In this document: positions 1 to 12,300 of the stretch, piece by piece
Numbering within the stretch: position 1 is the first letter of the stretch
How the letters are laid out: every line of letters starts with the position of its first letter
From: Tetmemena sp. SeJ-2015
Lineage: Eukaryota > Ciliophora > Spirotrichea > Sporadotrichida > Oxytrichidae
Direction of reading: 5' to 3'
Length of the DNA stretch: 64,000 nt
Assembly (NCBI GenBank): GCA_027382625.1
Contig: JAJKFJ010021259.1
Span: 62,001-126,000, forward strand
Translations under genes and position numbers: made by a program
The notes under the pieces: model-generated
The model's input: only the letters and a program-made list of their open reading frames with translations
Database searches by the model: none
What the model was told of the DNA's origin: nothing

Positions 1-791
1 ACAATAAATTCATAATAAATCTCAAGATTTAGCTAAATTTCGAATCATTGATTTAAATCACTAATTGAAAATTTAAAAGATCATTATTCTATCTTTTCTC
101 ATCATCCTCAATGACTATTTAGTTTCCTTCCTAGTCAGAAAAAAAGAGGGTGAGGGAATCCTCTACTATTTCGTTAGCTAGGTTTTTCATTTTCCTGAGA
201 ATCTCAGCTAGTAAGTTCGCAAAGTTTTAAGGCGCTGGAGCTATTCTCTTCTGTGGCTCTTACATAGGATAATAAGATGGTTTCTTAACTAGAACTGTAA
301 TAAGTGCTGTTTTGAAATTAATTATAATATTCATTCCCTAAATTTTACTTTACTTTACTCTTCTGTGGCTGACTCTGGTACTAAATGTAGAGTCTCAAGT
401 CAGAGGGCACCCTAGATTACTAACTGTGCTGCAATTAAGATTGACTGAGATTTATAGAGTTCATCAAGCTTTAATTAAGAAGCTGTTGCTTTTGGGCAGG
501 ATTCTGAAAGGGGTGAACGAAATTATTGTAGGCAAATTAATTCTGAAGCTGCATTGGAGGGTAACCATAGTTCGGAAATGGAAAAGGGGGACGGCCAATG
601 TTGTAGCCCGACTGGTTTTAAAATTAGTTAATCTGCTAGGGTTGTGGCATATGCTGCTAGTGCAAGGAATGAGGGTTGTAATTTTAACTAAGTGCTTAGC
701 AATCCATGTTTGAAGGGGCTAGGTTTTATTGGTTTTAATCATTTTAGGGAGGGTTTTAATTTCCTCTTCCTCCATGAGCTGCTTTATTCAT
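1..791 (-). CDS. Q/N-rich low-complexity protein, C-terminus off the left edge
   Basis: Read on the minus strand with TAA/TAG as Gln, a frame opens at ATG 791 (MNKAAHGGRGNQNPPQND) and runs past position 1. The product is rich in Gln, Asn, Pro, Ser and Tyr with a Pro/Phe/Tyr patch (RPPFPFPNYGYPPMQ), then a polar segment and an acidic stretch (IVIEDDEKRQNN) near the edge. This resembles disordered, prion-like RNA-binding or scaffold proteins, but no folded domain is visible and I do not assign a function. One in-frame TGA (complement 204..206, between TS and DSQENEK) fits Trp. A one-base slip in a T-run near 150 is needed to keep the frame. Its start faces the rhomboid-like gene, about 400 bp away, so the two are divergent. 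Confidence 0.6.
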
Positions 792-1187
792 TATTTTATG
801 AGGAGAAATGGAAATAGGAATTCACAAAAGTAGATTAAAATATGGAGAATTTACAAATATAGAAAAATATTAGATACAAAATAGATTTATTTCTCCCAAA
901 AAAGAGTAAAAACATATGGATTCAAATTCTTAAATTTAAAACTTAAGACGTTTACAAAGTATTTTTCTCTTTTTATCTAGCAATGCTAGCATTTATTAAT
1001 TAATTAGTGGATTCCTCTCAGTTTAAGTAGGTATAATTTGATTTGTTTCAGGTCATTTGACTTTAACGTGGTTGACTTGAAATTTAAATTTCGCATTAAT
1101 ATCCTCCAATTATGAATAAACCTTTTTAGACTTATTATAAAGTTTTATGGCAATATAATTAGTGGTTAATTTATTAGAACTTTAAAA

Positions 1188-2143
1188 ATGTTAAAACAAA
1201 TGCAACTGCGCTCTCTCTACAATAAATTACAGAACACATTTAGCCCCCTGCTTAACAAGCAACTCCTAAGCTAATAGACTCAACGCACCTTCAGCAAGCG
1301 CAGCTTTCAACAACTGGGAAAGTAAAGTTTCCAGTCCCCTTTGTTCAGACAGAGTACACTCATGCCTCAATTCCTGAGGAGAGCTGCAAACTCAACAAGA
1401 GGGCAATTTCTGAGCAAATTCACACCCAAGAGAGGCTTTTCATCAGGAGGAGGTGGAAATGACTTCTTCAACAGATTCCTGGAGACTATAGTAAGACTTA
1501 TACCTGGAGGCAACGTAGGAATCCTGATGGTTGCTCTTAATACTCTCTGCTACTTCCTGTACATGACATGGCCTAGACACCTCATGTTCTCTTTCCTCAA
1601 TAACTTCACCTTCTCTAAGTTCAATCTAGATCATGAAAAAATAATGTATAACATAATACAAGGGCTTATAGTTATAAAGTGTCATGGAAGAGTACACACA
1701 TTCTTGACTAGCCATTTCACTCACATGGGTTTCTTCAGCTATCTACTGGATACAGTTATCCTCTATCTCTTCTGCAATAACCTGTCGATGATGTATGGGC
1801 CTCTCTTCGTGCTCAAGACTGCTCTCATGTCCATATTCTTAGCAGACTTCCTACTTTTCCTGCAGCACCAAAGCTCTTTAATTGATATCTATTAGTAATA
1901 TTTTATGAAAGCTCTGGAGGACTAACAAGGCCTTTCCATGGAAACGACGCCATTATGAGAGGACTCATCTTCTCGATCATATTCATGAACCCCACAACTA
2001 GCTTTTACCTTTTCCCTCTGCCAATTCAGATCCCAGCTTGGGCTATCGCTGCTGTAATTTTAGGCATGGACTTCTTGAGTTTCAACGTAGGTGCATTTGG
2101 GGGAGTGACCTCTGCTTACCTTATGGTTAACTACTTTTTGTGA
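1188..2143 (+). CDS. Rhomboid-like membrane protein with mitochondrial presequence
   Basis: The ATG at 1188 opens a frame with a basic, Arg/Ser/Gln-rich presequence of about 90 residues, then several hydrophobic segments and a TGA stop at 2141-2143. The core matches rhomboid-superfamily features: a polar motif LTSHFTH, an SSGG motif where the catalytic Ser of rhomboids lies, and a terminal GGVTSAYLM helix. The usual HxxHxGG histidines of the last catalytic helix are not visible (the sequence there is SFNVGAFGG), so it may be an inactive rhomboid-like protein. The frame breaks once near 1901: one more T in the run TTTT would join DIYQQYF to YESSGG, so this is most likely a homopolymer error. 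About 318 residues. Inner mitochondrial membrane is the inferred location. Confidence 0.7.
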
Positions 2144-2428
2144 ATAAAAGAGGAGAGAGAGGGAGAGTTAAATGTAAATTCTATATCTATTTAATTCTAG
2201 AAAATGGTTCACCTAGATTAATAAATGCATTCCCAAATCAAGCTCTCCATCATTTCACATAGAATGATTTAATAAATCCATGATCGATTTATAGAATCTC
2301 ATATCTGATTTTCAAAATAAAATGCAATTGGTTTTCTTCTTGAGATTAATTGGAGTTGATTTAATAAGATTAATTTATTAATTAAATTTATTAGTAAAAT
2401 CGTTTTTCAATCCGCATAATTTAACTGC

Positions 2429-5400
2429 TCAAAACTCAAGCTTGTAATCCACATTTTCGATCCTCTTTTCCTCTGGATAATAAGTATAGAGCTAAAAAAT
2501 AAAGCTTTCAAAATTAAGCTCACCTTTGTCATCAATGAAGACCCATTTCCTCTGCTTTTGGAAATAGAATTTATTCTGAAGTCTGGATGAGAACTTGGGG
2601 TTTCCTTGGAAGCTACCTCTTGTCTCTACCTCTTTGATCTCTATTGCAAAGGGCAGAGCTCTTCTAGAAAGCTAAATGGCCTAATTATCTTTAATAATGC
2701 GAGATACATTTTATATTAAAGAATGAAATATCCTCTTTAGTGTACGCTTTCTTAATATTTTCAAATATTGATAAATATTAATTTATTCATTCCTCTTCCT
2801 CTTCTTTAAAATGTTTAGAGTCATCTTAATCCAAATCTCTTGAATTTTGCTTTCCATCTCTCTAATTCTTGCCATATTTATTCTCAATTTTAGAATTAGC
2901 CTCCTTGTACCTTATGATTGTTAGGACCATCTTTGAGTTAAAAAAACTATTCAAATTTAAATAAAAAAATTTCATTTAGCAAAGCAAACTTTTTTATTTC
3001 AATTTCATTTTTTCTTCTTAAAAAATTTTCAATTTTTTAATACAATTAAAATAATAATTAGATACCGTTTACAGCCCAAAATGCAGGTAAATTTTACAAT
3101 TAAATTAATAAGGATAGTAAAAAATTTTGCTTTTTTAATCTTTGTGGATTTAGCCTTTTAGAATTAATTTAGCTGTCATAATCTTAGGAGCCCTCTTTGA
3201 TATTTTTCTCAGGGATCTATTTTGCTTTCTTATCCTTCTTTTCCTTTTTGTAGAGATTAAGTATCTACCCCTTTGACATTATTCCATCATACTTCGACCA
3301 CTTATCTTAAGCATTATATATTCTATTATACAATTTTTTCCTCCCCTAAATTTTTGAGTTGCTAACCAGCAGGCGTCTTGAAATCTGAATTATTTTCCAA
3401 GCTCATCTAAGAATCTTCTTCTTCTTCGTCCTAGCTACACTCCTAAACTTCCTGTAGTTTACTTTGCTTCCATTTTTTTTTTTTTTTAAATCCAAGAAGT
3501 GATAGACACCTTAAGTTAGGTTTCCAGTCTGAGGGTTAGGACAAAACCTTCTCCTTTTTCTCTAAGTGAAGCCAAATCAAGTAATAGAAGGGTCAAATTT
3601 CCCTGAAATCTTCAAAGTCTACCTTTTCCACAGAATCCTTCTCTCTTTCTCTATCTAAAAATAAAGTAAATTTAAAATTTAAAGTTCTGAAATATTTAGA
3701 AGATCTACTTCGTTTGAACTCATTGATGACTCTTCAGAGGCCTTCAAATTTGAAGGAAAATAAAACGACATTATAATTTGGTAAGAGTGAAAGTCGACTT
3801 GGAGTGTTTAGAGATGTAAGTTCCCTGCTATTCTAGAAGATGACCACATTAGAGAAACTTTTGTTGGCATTAGTAGTTTGAATCTTCTGAAATTTAAGTT
3901 ACACGGCTTCACCTGAAGATTTACATCTCTCATACTTTCCTCAATTATATCAGGATTTCTAATTGAAGAAGGATTTATTCCTCGAGATCTATGTACTCAA
4001 AATAATCTTTGTCCCCAAAACCCACAAAGAGGAAACCATCCCTTATGAAGCTGATATGATCGTTCCTTACTTCATTCAAAGGTTAATATTTAAGAGTGAA
4101 AAATTCCTCTTTTTCAGAATAATTTTAAGGCGGGAAATCTTCAAAATTCATAGTGAGGGATTTACTAGAATCCACAGAAAAGGAAATTCTGAAATTAGTG
4201 CGGAAAGGCTAAAGCATAGTGTTCTAAACACCCACTAAGGTAAATTTAGGTTTGCTTGATAAACACTTGAAGCATAGTAAGCAAGCTTTTATGGGCTTCG
4301 ATCTGTAGCTAGGTAAGTGAAAGGATCTATAAAAACAACTATGTGTAATGAATTTAAAAATCCTAGTTCCAATATCTCATCATTCTTTTCATCATACCTA
4401 ACAGCTCGGGTGCACTACTTATTTATGCTTCTTCAACTTCATATATTTAAATACAGTAAGTTTATAATTTTATTTATGCCCAATATGATAATAAACTCTT
4501 CTAAATCTCCACTATTATGATTATGAATCAGAAGAGAAATCATTTTAATATTTGTGGGGGCTTTGACTTTGAAAATATTGAATCCATCCTTATTCTTACT
4601 AATTTTGCCTCTATTCAGGAATATCTCAAACTCTTGCTTTGAAGATTTGTCCACATTAATATCTACCATCTTCAGCTCAGCAGGTCCTTTAAAGTAGAAT
4701 AGCATCCGTGGATCAAATTAAAAAGGCTTGGCTTCTTCGTAAGTTTTTGAGCTGAATCTCGACCACTACTTAATAAAATTGGGAGAGAGGATGAAAGTAT
4801 CTAATGAAATTAAAAGCTTCTAAGACTGTAGAATCTGTTGGGTAGATCTTCTTTGCTTTGAGCTAACCATCCCAACTAAGGAGACTTCCTAGATAGAAAC
4901 CTGTGCACTTTGAGGATAGTTTTATCTTGGCTGGTCAGGTGACATCTAACAGTTATCCTCAATGATGACCTGATGCTTGGGGATTGACTGGTACTTAAGT
5001 GTAACCTCAGATTCCAGTTCATTCATGAAACCCTAGACCTCTCCAGTTTAATGAGTTAGGCTACTTGTGTGATAAAATGTGCCTGGCTAATTATTAAGAC
5101 TGCTAGACTGATGAGGCTGGCTCACAAGATTCGAAAATGAGGAGCCGTTTGTGCTTTTCTTGGAGCAATTGAAAAGCTACTGAGTCGATCTAGTTTTATC
5201 CTCAAGCGCTTCAGGGCGTCTAAAGCTATCCTGATTTTTCAATCTTAAAGTTTTTGATTGCTTCTACCTTTTGCCAGTATTTGAAATATAAGGTAATAAT
5301 ACACAATACTCAATATAAAAATTTCTCATCTTGATCTGCTTATTCAATTATTTGAGTTGCAGTTCCCTTTCCCTCCTTTTTCCAAGAGTCGTTGCAGGTC

Positions 5401-8400
5401 TCTCTTACTCACCTGAGTCCTTCTCTTCTTCTTCCTCCTCTTCTATTATCTAATCCCTTCTTCTCTTTTGAAAACCTCTCGTCTGATGAGAGGATTGGTT
5501 GGATTCGGTGTTTTTTATTTGATATTTGGACTGGAGTCGTGACAAATTATTTTTCTAATCCATATGAACTTCTCTGATCTGCTTCTCCTCATCATCTGAA
5601 ATGTAAAATATCTTCTGCTCTGTCTACATCAGCATCCTCATTTAGAAAAATATCACTTAAAATAGACGGTATTGTATGATCAACCACAATTTTTCAAAAT
5701 TTTTCAGTTTCCTTCTGTAAAGCTTGAAGGAAAAAAAAACGACTAAGCTCTTTTCATCTGTGGTAAAACTTGGTACTGTAACAGCGCTCCTTGTGGGCAG
5801 AATATTGCTAGAAAAACTTCATACAAAAAAGTAATTGTACTGATTTATTAAATCCCACAATTATAGGGAACTTTTTCATCAATATGTCAAATATAGATGG
5901 TTTTAAAGCTACTTCTCTAAAGTTCAGCAAGAAGAATAACAAACATTGGCTTCTTACAGTAAAAGCTGGGTTTCAAGCCAGTAGTGAAAAATCTGGACTT
6001 AACATATTATATTAAAATATCATGAACTCCTTTGTCTGTTATTCGAGATGCTGCGCGTCTTACTTAGGGAAAAGTTTCTAGTCGGGTAGAGGAACAGGGT
6101 TGAAGCTGCCGTTGACCCCATGATAATCAAATCCATAATGATTAAACTGATGCAGTTGGTCAGCCAGGAACCCATTCTGATTTATTATTTCAATTTTTAA
6201 TCATAAGTAAAGATAGCGATTTAAGTTTGCGAAATTAGGTGACTAGTGTTATTAATCAGGGTGGCCGTTCAATTCTCTGTTTAACCTCTCACCAGCAGCT
6301 TAATCAACAATTATTACTTCATCTTCCCCCACATTTTCCATTTCACCACTGATTATTTAAAATGTGAGAAAAACCTTTGCTCTATTATGATCTGGTGTTT
6401 CTTGTTTTGATTTTAGAGATCAGGTGATTCGATTCGCTGAGAGGAATCATTTTGAGATTGAATCACCGGCTCCTCATCGTTCAAAATCTCCTGAGAAGAG
6501 TCGTCGTTGCTATTTATGATACGTTTGAAAACCTAGATCAACATCTCATCGAAATCTTATTGCATGCTCTCTTAGATTATTCTCATCGCATTCTAGTCGT
6601 AATCCTTGTTCGAATTGTGCATCGTTGTTTCAAAAGTTCCCGCTATCATCTCAATGTCTATCCAATTAAATTCATACCTTGAAAAATCAAGAATGGTAAT
6701 TACTCTCTATGCTTAAAAATACTTCAAAATTAAAGTCAGTCTATCTTTTGATCAAGCTTGGTCCACATGTCTTGAACTCTAGACATCATCTAGGAGCGCT
6801 GGTGCTCAAGTATCTGATATTTGATTACTTCCTTCTACTGCATTAAATACCGCCGCATACTTCCCTCTTCTTCAGTCTTGCCTTATATAGCGGGGGCCAC
6901 CCTTTCTGAAATTTAGTCTACGATACTTGTCATTCGGCTATTTTTTATAGCTTGCTCCAGAGTTGCCAAAGAAGCTCCCGTCTGCTCGCGGAGGCATTCA
7001 TGTACCGAGCAACATTATCAACACTTAATAAAAAGTTGTAAGGGATTCTAAAATATTGATTAGGCGCAAGCTGTACAACAACAGAGGCTGCATATGAACT
7101 AAGGTGAGCTGTGCTTGTGTGGAGCTGGGTTCTTAGTTGACTTGGCCAACTTCACCGAGTCTCGAGGTTCGTTGAGTTGCATATCTCCGAGAGATCCTAT
7201 CTATTGAATAAAGTTTATTTATCAGATCAAACTCCTTAAACAAATCTATCGCCCTAATCGTAAGCTGCTCTCTATAATTTAAATATGATAGGAGAAGAAG
7301 AAATAAAATGCTTGGAGCAGTCAATAATAGTCCTTTATTTTTGGATTCAGCTGAAGACTTTCATCTGACTCGTAATCCCAGTCTTCATCTTGAGCCTTAA
7401 AGTAAAGCTTTCTTAATTCTTCAAGGCCATCATCTTCATCGTCCTAAGATTAATATAAGCTTACTGAAATGGGTTGAAAAATAATTCGACACAGTTTCTT
7501 ATAGAGGAGGAAGAGCTATTCTTTCTTTATAAAAATGGCGACTTTCTCTTCACTTCCGAATTTTCATTTCCAGTTACTCTTTTCCTATAGTTTTGCTATA
7601 GTCCATGCAATTTACTCTTCCCTTACTCCTTGATAGTATTTTACTATTTTTCATTTTGCTTCTCGGTGCATTTTTACTCTCTTCTTCTCTATGCCTCTTT
7701 GGAATTTGAGAGCTAGCATTGTTCCTTTTTTTTAGAATCTGATGTCTAGTTCTACTCTAAATTAAGTCTCTTTCTTAAAGCATCTGCTCCTTCAGCTCTC
7801 TTTACATTTTATATAAAACCATGAATAAACTTAATGACGTTTGACTACTAAGTTTTTACCTCATTCATTTTAAAATAACTAATTGATATATAATATAACT
7901 TATACCTCAGACTTGTCAAATCCTGCATGTGATGTGCCTTATAAATTTCTATTTAAAGAGGTAGCTTACTATTTCGTATTTTTGTCTTTGATGAGTGTGT
8001 ATGTTACTTGTTTCTATTTTCTCTATTCAGGCATTAAACTTTCAATTTTTTCATTAGAATGTAATACTTATAGTGGTTGATCTTAGGCAATTGATGATTT
8101 AAGTTTCTTTTCAAGTTCCTAAAGGTACTTTTCCTAATTCTTCTCAATGGCATGAATAATAAATTTATTATGAACTGATTAGTCTAATTCTAAGAGTTCT
8201 TTTCTCAATTTGGATGATAAGGCACCCTCCAGGCAACTTTAGGATTCATTAAATTATTCAACAATAATCTCCTCTGCATGCTTTTCAACATTGGCAAGGT
8301 GACTACTTATTTATTCTTTCTGTTCTTTTTAGATACTATTTCTGAAATTTTCAATTATTTAATCTAGTTAATTATTGTATTTTAACTCAAGTTATGCTTT

Positions 8401-8803
8401 CATGACCTCTAAAATACTTTTAATCTTATTTTGTAAATTGGAAGTATCAAGAGTTCTCACTAAACTATTGGCCTGCTCTTTGATGATCTCTTAAAAAAGA
8501 TCCTCAAAATTTCTTCTTTCATTTGATCCTCTATCTCTTTCTACTTATAGCTTAATTATTTCTTTGTGTAATAAAAAATACCCATATATAGATTAACATT
8601 TACTAATTATTGAAAGCTATTTTATAATTCCTATTTAATGGCAGATTCTATAAGTCTTAGATATTGGCATTTTAATTTTTTAAGTCTGTTGTTAGTCGTG
8701 AAGTTTGTTTTATTCTTCGTCTTCAAAAAGAGATTCTTCTTTTACTCTCTGATGTTATTGGCTGAGCAGTATTTTATTTGTTTATAAATATTTTTAAAAG
8801 CAT
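2429..8803 (-). CDS. Large coiled-coil/disordered protein with C-terminal Kelch-like propeller
   Basis: The C-terminus (stop TGA at 2429-2431) has the family's last blade (FQGNPKFSSRLQNKFYF, then KWVFIDDKG), preceded by Kelch-like strands such as DHISFIRDGFLFVGFGDKD. Upstream is an unusually long N-terminal part: a coiled coil near 8.1-8.8 kb (NFEDLFQEIIKEQANSLV), acidic segments (DDEDDGLEELRKLYF) and a Ser/Gln-rich linker at 4.8-5.4 kb. Several in-frame TGAs (for example complement 5694..5696, EKF-W-KIVV) fit Trp. At least five one-base slips are needed, several in A/T runs. I joined everything because coding potential is continuous, but two genes, with a break near 5965 or 7330, cannot be excluded. 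No B-box finger was found. Cytoskeletal or ubiquitin-ligase scaffolding is typical of Kelch proteins; the partner is unknown. Confidence 0.45.
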
Positions 8804-9302
8804 GAGATAAATGATGGTTGCGGTTAATTAGATATAACAAATTTGCGCTAATGTTTTAATTTAATTTTTCTCAGATTAATCTTTGAATTAATCAAGTGAT
8901 GATACACGCATTTGAGTTTATATACATTATATTTTATTAGAAAAATAATTTAACATATTAAAGGTCATTTTTAAAGTTGAGATCTTAAATTTAGGATTAA
9001 TCTTTTATTTAAAACGATGGGTAACTTTCATCCACTTCATAAATTGAAGACATTAAAAATTATTTTAATAAAAATACAAAATATATACTATCCAATTTCT
9101 TAAATTATAAAATTAAAGCCACTCAATTATAATAATCCTTCTGCAACTTAGGTCAAAATCTCTTTTTCCTTTTCTAGAGAATTTCATTCCTATTATTAAA
9201 ATTCATGCTTTTATTCTTCTAATTCAATTAAAAGATACTTTAAAGAAATTATATTAATTTGATAATTTAATTTAGTTTAAAATTTGTATAGTCAAAATTG
9301 TT

Positions 9303-12300
9303 TCAAAGAAATAAAATTTACGCATTAATTTTTTCTCTAGTTTAAGTATCACTGATTTGCATATTTTTTAATTGAGGGACTTAAATTATTTTTCGCAATT
9401 CATAAATTTTAAGAGTTAAAAATCTTTATTATAGATATAAAGCTTGGTATAAATTTATTAAATTTATAAAAAAAGCATCCAGAAACCAAAACTCTGAAAT
9501 CAATAAAGATAAAATTTGATTTAATATTTTAAATTTATAGATATTCTTTTCGGTTATCTTTTGTATAGAAGTTTCAATAGATCTAAAAAAGTACTTTGAT
9601 TTGTTGTTGTTACTGCTTATTTTCAAGTAGTGGAGAGTGCCCTATTTATCCAGGAAAACCCAAATTCTCTACAGTGGGTAATATCGTCTATTAGGAATAT
9701 TCGCTGTGAATTAAAGAGAGGAAGGCAAATTCAAGACTGGAAATACTTCCTCTATTCGTATACTTTTAGGTTTACCAAAAATAACACATTCATTAATTTA
9801 ACTATTGGGGGGGAAGGAAGTGCACCTCCCCCCTTTTTTATGGTCAAAATAGCCCAAAAATCGTGCATATAGGCCGAAATGGGCCAAAAATGCCAAAAAA
9901 TTAAGAGTTTTTGACCTTCGAAATTTCCTTGAGGTTCAAATTTCATGATTTCAATTTTTTCCAAAAATACTCGCAAAATATGTTTCAAGTCAAATTTACC
10001 ATTAAAATAATAGTTTTAAAATAATATAGGGCAAATTTAGGCAGATACTTGATCAGTACCAGCAAAATCTACAATATTAGCCACAAATAGAGGCTAAATA
10101 TAAGTTAAATCAGCCATCAGTATTTATAAATATTGCAGTTATTTGACGTCCTTCCAACATAGAGAAATCTTTCCTCGAATTTATTTTCTTAAGAAGAATA
10201 TGGCAAGTTAAGTTCAAAGTCAAGATAATTTCATCTATTGCAGTATTTGGTTTCTTACTCTGACTTTAAAAAAGAAAAGGTCTCGCTAATTCTATTTTAT
10301 AAAAGATAGCAAGCTTTATTTACGATTTTGATAATAGCATTTAAATTTCTTGGAATTCAATTGCAGAACTACTTCCACCTATTTTTGATAATCATTTCTT
10401 AGGCTCACTATTTTGAAGAAGAATATATAGGAGTTCAAATGTTATTCTGTCATTAAAAGGAGATGGGGTCCCAAAAACATGAAAGTATTTATCAAAATAA
10501 GACTTAATAACAAAAAAATAGAACTTTTTTTTGAAAAAATTGAATTCATGAAATTTGACCCTCAAGGAAATTTCGAAGGTCAAAAACTCTTAATTTTTTG
10601 GCATTTTTGGCCCATTTTGCCCATATGAACGATTTTTGGGCTATTTTTACCATAAAAAGTGGGTGAGGTGCACTTCCGTCCCCCCCCCCCTAACTATTTA
10701 CTAAGTATGTAACTAAAAAAGTAAATTTAAATTTATAAGAACCATCAATCCATTAAATTTTGATTTCTTTAAGTGTACTACCACTAGTTGCAGATTATTT
10801 TCTAGTCTTAGCCACTCTATCACCTCCAAAGAAATATATTCTCTCCTAATTATCTCAATTTAAATTAATTAAGATTTAGAACTAAATTAATTGTTGGTTT
10901 AATGTTAGAAGAGCATCGCATTTTATACTAATCCTTCCTAGTTAGACACTTTCAAGGGTTAAAAATCTTCTTATTCCTTTTCTAGATTGATAAACTCTGC
11001 GTCTTCTTAATTTCCAAATATCACGAAGAGGAAACCATTTGAGATGAAATAAATACATTAATAATGCGAGAGAACTATTTTAATGAAACAATTGTGGGAA
11101 TGCCTTGGCTTGCAAAGCATGGGGAAGTTTAAATCTTCAGTGTAGACTATCTCTTTCTTTTCGTCTATACTCATTATAAACTTGAAATCAATTAAAGCAA
11201 CTTAAAGTTTTTATGAATTAATGAAGCACCATGGAGTAGGATCTTACAGTCCTTTTGCACTAAAGTCTCCTCCTATCATCAAAAGCACGTTTTCTTTGTA
11301 TTTCAGGATTTAGGACTTGAATGGGAAATTCTTCATTGATTGGCTTCTCACCAATATATCCCAAAAACTTGCTGTAAAAAAATAAAGATATATACGATTT
11401 TAATTATCTTATAATTTATTTGATAAAGCAAATCTTTTATTTGGGTGGACTTATATTAAATCTAAATGTTTACATAAATATATTTTTAAATTTAAATTAA
11501 GTTTGAATTTTTTGGTCTCATAGAGATCGTCAGAGTTTGTAAAGTACTCATACAGATCAAGATAAGTTATATAAATAAACTAAGATTTCTGGGTGTGATA
11601 CCAAACACTAAAATAATAATACTAGGTTTCTATCTTCCAACTATCTCTAAATTAATGACTAAATTATTTTAAAAACCAACTTATGAAGGATAGGATTATA
11701 AAGACTGAACTGATCTCATAAATTAAGATTAAGAATTTAATTTACTAGAACTTAATGAATCCAAATCCCTCTGGAACTGGCTTTGTCTATCTGAAAAATT
11801 TCTTAACGAGTTTAATATTGGGTTTATCCTGGTCCATCTCTGCAATCATCAACTTTTCCTTTTCGTTGAAGTAAAAGAAACTGCTATTCAACTGCTGCTG
11901 CCTCTTCACAGCACCTTTTATAATTTATTTGCCCTTTTTAATTTTCATTTGTGCACTTCTATTGTGAATTTATTGAATTTGCATTTAACCAGGATATTTC
12001 TCAACTAGCTTGAGTTATCTCTTCTATCTGAGGAATCCTTATTTGATGAAAGGCGGGACATCGATAATCTGATAGGACTAGGAGAAGTTAAGCAGCAGTT
12101 ATTTTTCACTCTGGATTTCAGGATCCCTCACTGAGATGATTTCAAGATTAGATGTATTCTCAAAATCATAGTCGTTCTATTTTCTCTCATAATTTAAACT
12201 AAAGAAGGAGGATATATTTTTGCAAACTCTCGGGCTATTATAAAAACATAAGGATTCTTAAATTTCTAAACTATATGAAATTTTAGAGAAGATAAGGGGA

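Larger units (their letters stand above)
9807..10690. mobile_element. MITE-like transposable element, 8-bp target-site duplication
   Basis: Both ends begin with a G-run followed by GGAAGTGCACCTC when read inward. The two terminal arms are each about 165 bp and inverted relative to each other with roughly 85 percent identity by eye. The element is flanked by the direct repeat TAACTATT (9799-9806 and 10691-10698). The centre, about 550 bp, is AT-rich with no convincing open frame, so it looks non-autonomous. An 8-bp duplication is typical of hAT- or P-like families, whereas the DD34E transposase at 25.4 kb would give a TA duplication, so that enzyme is probably not the mobiliser. The short open frames at 9752-9988 and 10392-10583 are only the arms. 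Confidence 0.85.

Noticed and set aside
426..713. Plus-strand open frame of 95 codons, and a second plus-strand frame with Gln-decoded TAA/TAG running to 1060
   Set aside because: The minus strand gives a much more natural Q/N-rich protein with a good ATG at 791. The plus-strand frames are shadows made permissive by Gln-decoded TAA/TAG.
1901..1910. Programmed frameshift in the rhomboid-like gene
   Set aside because: It lies at a TTTT run and similar one-base slips occur in many genes at homopolymers, so a sequencing error is simpler. The site does not resemble the AAA-TAA shift sites of Euplotes, and the code differs.
9752..9988. Minus-strand open frame of 78 codons
   Set aside because: It lies across the left arm of the MITE and the gene flank, and has no independent support.
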